NCBI GenBank assembly: GCA_964577665.1
Contig: CAZOBD010000184.1
Coordinates: forward strand, 1-7,725
Source: CAYVTD01 sp964577665
GTDB taxonomy: Bacteria; Bacteroidota; Ignavibacteria; Kapaibacteriales; UBA2268
Direction: 5' to 3'
DNA: 7,725 nt
Position 1 is the stretch's first letter; the number at the start of each line of letters is the position of its first letter. A model generated the notes under the pieces. That model was given only the letters and a program-made list of their open reading frames with translations. It was not told the DNA's origin and ran no database searches. Positions 5,379 through 7,725 of this stretch are shown in pieces. The translations under genes were made by a program, and so were the position numbers.

Positions 5379-7601
5379 ATGGCTAAAAAAACTACATCGA
5401 AGAGTTCTGCAAAATCCCAAAACAAAAAAGAAACAAACGGAATACCGCCTGTAAGCGGTTATGAAAGGCTGGTAGTACACGAAATAGACCCCGAAGCGCC
5501 CATCGGCTCTGCCTGCCATCATGGAAGAGGTGAGAGCTGCAACGTTGACCGCAGCCGTCTGCCAAAAGACAAACCTCCGCACAAAACCTTAAACTTGACA
5601 AAAAAAGACATGATGTTTGCCCTTGAAAATATGATGAAAGCCCGCTTTACCGATGAGAAACATCTAACTTTGGTAAAACAGGGGAAATCATTTTTCCATA
5701 TCGGCGGCAGCGGACACGAAGCGGTTCAAACAGGCATAGCAATGGAGCTGGAAAAGAAAAAAGACTGGGGCTGGACATATTACCGCGACTGTGCTTTTTC
5801 TTATGGTATGGGTTTTACTCCGAAAGATTATTTTCTTTTGGCAGGCGGCAAACCCGGCGACCCTTCTACCGGCGGAAGACAGATGCCAGGACATTACGGA
5901 CATCCAGAATTTAACCTGCCTACCCAGTCTTCATCCACGGGTACTCAGTATCTTAACGCGGTGGGCACTGCCTTTGCCGCTAAAAAATCGGGGCTTGACG
6001 ATATTACTTATGTTGCATCCGGCGAAGGCGCCACAAGTCAGGGGGAGTTTTACGAAGCTGTGAACTGGGCTACCAGAGCTAAACTTCCCGTAATGTTCTG
6101 CGTTCAGGACAACGGCTATGCCATTTCCGTGCCGAGAACGGAACAGTCCATGGGAACTGCTGTTGTGCATTCATTCTGCTGTTATGCAAATCTTTTGATG
6201 AAAGAGTTTGACGGCTCCGATATTTTTGAAACGATAAACGCCGCCCGTCAGGCAGTAGAATATATGCGGACAGGCAATGGTCCTTCGCTTTTGCACGGAG
6301 TAGTGGAAAGGCTTCTGCCTCACTCCTCCAGCGACGATCAGCGCAAATACCGCAAACCTGAAGAACTCGAGAAAGCCATGAAAACACGCGATCCTATCTT
6401 AAAGCTTAAGAGCTACCTCCTCAAACATAAAATTGCAAAACAGGATGAGATAGACAAGCTCGAGCAAAAAGTAAAAGAAGAGATAAACGACGCTGCAGAA
6501 TGGGCTTTAGAGCAGGATGATCCAAAACCGGAAGATTCCACAAAGCATATTTTTGCTCCTGAAGAAACCCGCAGACTAGATTATGCCGACGAAAGCAAGG
6601 AAATTAAGGGTGAGCCTGTTGTGATGGTCGATGCAATAAACCATGCCATGAAGGAAGAAATGCGCCGCAATGAAAAAATAATCGTTTTCGGAGAAGATAT
6701 TGCCGACCCTAAAGGCGGCGTTTTTACTACAACCAGAGGCTTGACCGATGAGTTCGGCAAAGAACGCGTTTTCAATTCGCCCCTTGCGGAAGCTTCCATC
6801 ATAGGAGTAGCCCTCGGCTTGGCTGTCCGCGGATACAAACCGGTAGTAGAAATACAGTTCGGCGACTATATCTGGCCTGCTTTCCAGCAGCTTAGAAACG
6901 AACTTGCTACGATGCGCTACCGCTCAAACAACGGCTTCAGCGCCCCTGTCGTAGTGCGTGTTCCTGTCGGCGGCTACATCCACGGCGGACTCTGCCACTC
7001 ACAGAATATTGAAGGGTTTTTCTCCCACATACCCGGTCTTCTGATAGCATATCCCAGCAATGCCGCAGATGCAAAAGGTCTTTTGAAAACGGCAATCAGA
7101 CTTCAGGATCCTGTAATGTTTTTAGAACACAAAGGAATGTACCGCCTTCCATTTGCAAGAACTAACGAACCCGACGAAGATTATCTGCTGCCTTTCGGCA
7201 AAGGAAAAATCGTTAAAGAAGGAGCAGACGCAACGGTAATTACTTATGGTATGCCCGTTAAAGATTCAATGAATGCCGTAAAGAAAATCGAAAAAGACAG
7301 AGGTAAAACCGTTGAGATTATAGACCTCAGAACAATAATTCCCTGGGACAGGGAACTCGTACTCAAATCCGTTAAGAAGACAGGCAGGGCAATTGTCATA
7401 CACGAGGACACAATGACCGGCGGCTTCGGCGGCGAAATTGCCTCTGTGATAGCAGCGGAAGCATTCAATTACCTCGATGCTCCCGTTATGCGCCATGCCG
7501 CAAAGGATTCACACATTCCTTATGCTCTTAATTATGAGACTGATGTACTTCCAAACGAAGGAAAAATCAAAGCTGACATAGAAAAGCTTCTTGCTTTTTA
7601 A
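5379..7601 (+). CDS. Fused alpha/beta E1 component of a 2-oxoacid dehydrogenase
   Basis: This 740-residue ThDP enzyme combines in one chain the E1 alpha and beta subunits that are usually separate. E1 oxidatively decarboxylates a 2-oxoacid and passes the acyl group to the lipoyl domain of E2. Residues 1-70 are a Lys-rich extension with a Cys/His patch (Cys46, His47, His48, Cys54). The alpha part spans about 72-375. Its ThDP/Mg motif reads GEG (215-217) to DN (244-245) instead of GDG...NN, as I recall from fused relatives, and HSSSDD (315-320) is the usual loop. A charged linker (376-410) leads to the beta part (411-740). That part has the ThDP-activating glutamate Glu471 in NSPLAEAS, CHSQNIEGFFSHIPG (539-553) and a transketolase C-terminal domain (about 605-735) with EDTMTGGFGGEI. 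All core motifs are present, so it is probably active. Substrate (pyruvate or branched-chain oxoacids) cannot be decided. No E2 or E3 gene is in the window. Confidence 0.93.
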   Translation: MAKKTTSKSSAKSQNKKETNGIPPVSGYERLVVHEIDPEAPIGSACHHGRGESCNVDRSRLPKDKPPHKTLNLTKKDMMFALENMMKARFTDEKHLTLVKQGKSFFHIGGSGHEAVQTGIAMELEKKKDWGWTYYRDCAFSYGMGFTPKDYFLLAGGKPGDPSTGGRQMPGHYGHPEFNLPTQSSSTGTQYLNAVGTAFAAKKSGLDDITYVASGEGATSQGEFYEAVNWATRAKLPVMFCVQDNGYAISVPRTEQSMGTAVVHSFCCYANLLMKEFDGSDIFETINAARQAVEYMRTGNGPSLLHGVVERLLPHSSSDDQRKYRKPEELEKAMKTRDPILKLKSYLLKHKIAKQDEIDKLEQKVKEEINDAAEWALEQDDPKPEDSTKHIFAPEETRRLDYADESKEIKGEPVVMVDAINHAMKEEMRRNEKIIVFGEDIADPKGGVFTTTRGLTDEFGKERVFNSPLAEASIIGVALGLAVRGYKPVVEIQFGDYIWPAFQQLRNELATMRYRSNNGFSAPVVVRVPVGGYIHGGLCHSQNIEGFFSHIPGLLIAYPSNAADAKGLLKTAIRLQDPVMFLEHKGMYRLPFARTNEPDEDYLLPFGKGKIVKEGADATVITYGMPVKDSMNAVKKIEKDRGKTVEIIDLRTIIPWDRELVLKSVKKTGRAIVIHEDTMTGGFGGEIASVIAAEAFNYLDAPVMRHAAKDSHIPYALNYETDVLPNEGKIKADIEKLLAF

Positions 7602-7624
7602 GATGCACTAAATTATTGTTTTTC

Positions 7625-7663
7625 AGATGTCCGACACCTCCGAGGTGCCGGGCATCTTTTTTT
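7625..7663 (+). terminator. Intrinsic terminator of the E1 gene
   Basis: AGATGTCCGACACCT (7625-7639) and AGGTGCCGGGCATCT (7643-7657) form a 15-position stem with one G-U wobble and one A-C mismatch, closed by a CCG loop. Seven T's (7657-7663) follow. It begins 24 nt after the E1 stop codon. Strength and placement make it a convincing plus-strand terminator. It also implies the gene is transcribed alone. The hairpin core (CACCT-CCG-AGGTG) may itself come from a dispersed repeat family. Confidence 0.85.
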
Positions 7664-7689
7664 ACAAGGAAGAGCCGGTCAAAAATCCC

Positions 7690-7725
7690 CGTCACTGCGA
7701 GCAAAGCGAAGCAGTCTCTATCCTT
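7690..7725. repeat. Partial dispersed-repeat-like sequence at window end
   Basis: CGTCACTGCGAGCAAAGCG followed by AAGCAGTCTC closely resembles the GTCATTGCGAGCGAAGCGAAGCAATC-like elements that I recall as scattered intergenic repeats in many bacterial genomes. CTGC (7695-7698) and GCAG (7711-7714) are inverted ends of an imperfect palindrome. It lies beyond the E1 terminator and is probably cut by the window edge. Identity as a repeat rests on memory, since only one copy is visible here. Confidence 0.55.

Noticed and set aside
1..7725. CRISPR array, prophage, toxin-antitoxin, transposase or other defence system
   Set aside because: No regularly spaced repeats, integrase or transposase motifs, or small paired genes were found. 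The genes are housekeeping.

Overview
The window looks like an ordinary chromosomal housekeeping segment of a free-living bacterium, not a mobile or accessory island. Protein style points loosely to the FCB group, with Ignavibacteriota or a nearby Bacteroidota-like lineage as my best guess. The reasons are a single-chain fused E1 alpha/beta 2-oxoacid dehydrogenase, an M16B peptidase homologue without catalytic residues, AT-rich intergenic DNA with weak Shine-Dalgarno signals, and GC-rich hairpin repeats between genes. This taxonomic call is inference from memory of families. The 100-N block at 3965-4064 suggests a draft or metagenome scaffold.

Layout. Positions 1-271 hold no gene. From about 100 to 270 they carry a cluster of hairpin-forming repeats that abuts the rimO stop codon. 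On the minus strand pdxA (1554-2534, vitamin B6 synthesis) is followed after 1 nt by rimO (272-1552, radical-SAM methylthiotransferase for ribosomal protein S12), forming a tight two-gene unit. A 67-nt AT-rich divergent region (2535-2601) with a perfect-arm palindrome separates pdxA from a plus-strand M16B peptidase-like gene (2602 into the gap). That gene lacks the HxxEH zinc motif but keeps the Arg/Tyr pair, as expected of the non-catalytic subunit of a heterodimeric M16B peptidase. Its 3' end, and possibly more sequence, is lost in the assembly gap.

Beyond the gap lies the convergent minus-strand holB-like gene (4068-5219, clamp-loader delta' subunit). It has a zinc-binding Cys4 module and a P-loop lacking the usual Ser/Thr. 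A 159-nt AT-rich divergent region (5220-5378) then leads to a 740-residue fused E1 alpha/beta dehydrogenase (5379-7601, plus) with its own plausible promoter, a good ribosome binding site and a strong intrinsic terminator (7625-7663). The window closes with part of a dispersed-repeat-like sequence (7690-7725).

The genes are metabolically unrelated except for the pdxA-rimO pair, and I see no sign of a novel multi-gene system. The most useful second looks are the catalytically dead M16 protein beside a sequence gap, the fused E1 with its Lys-rich, Cys/His-containing N-terminal extension, the palindrome between pdxA and the M16 gene, and the repeat cluster behind rimO.
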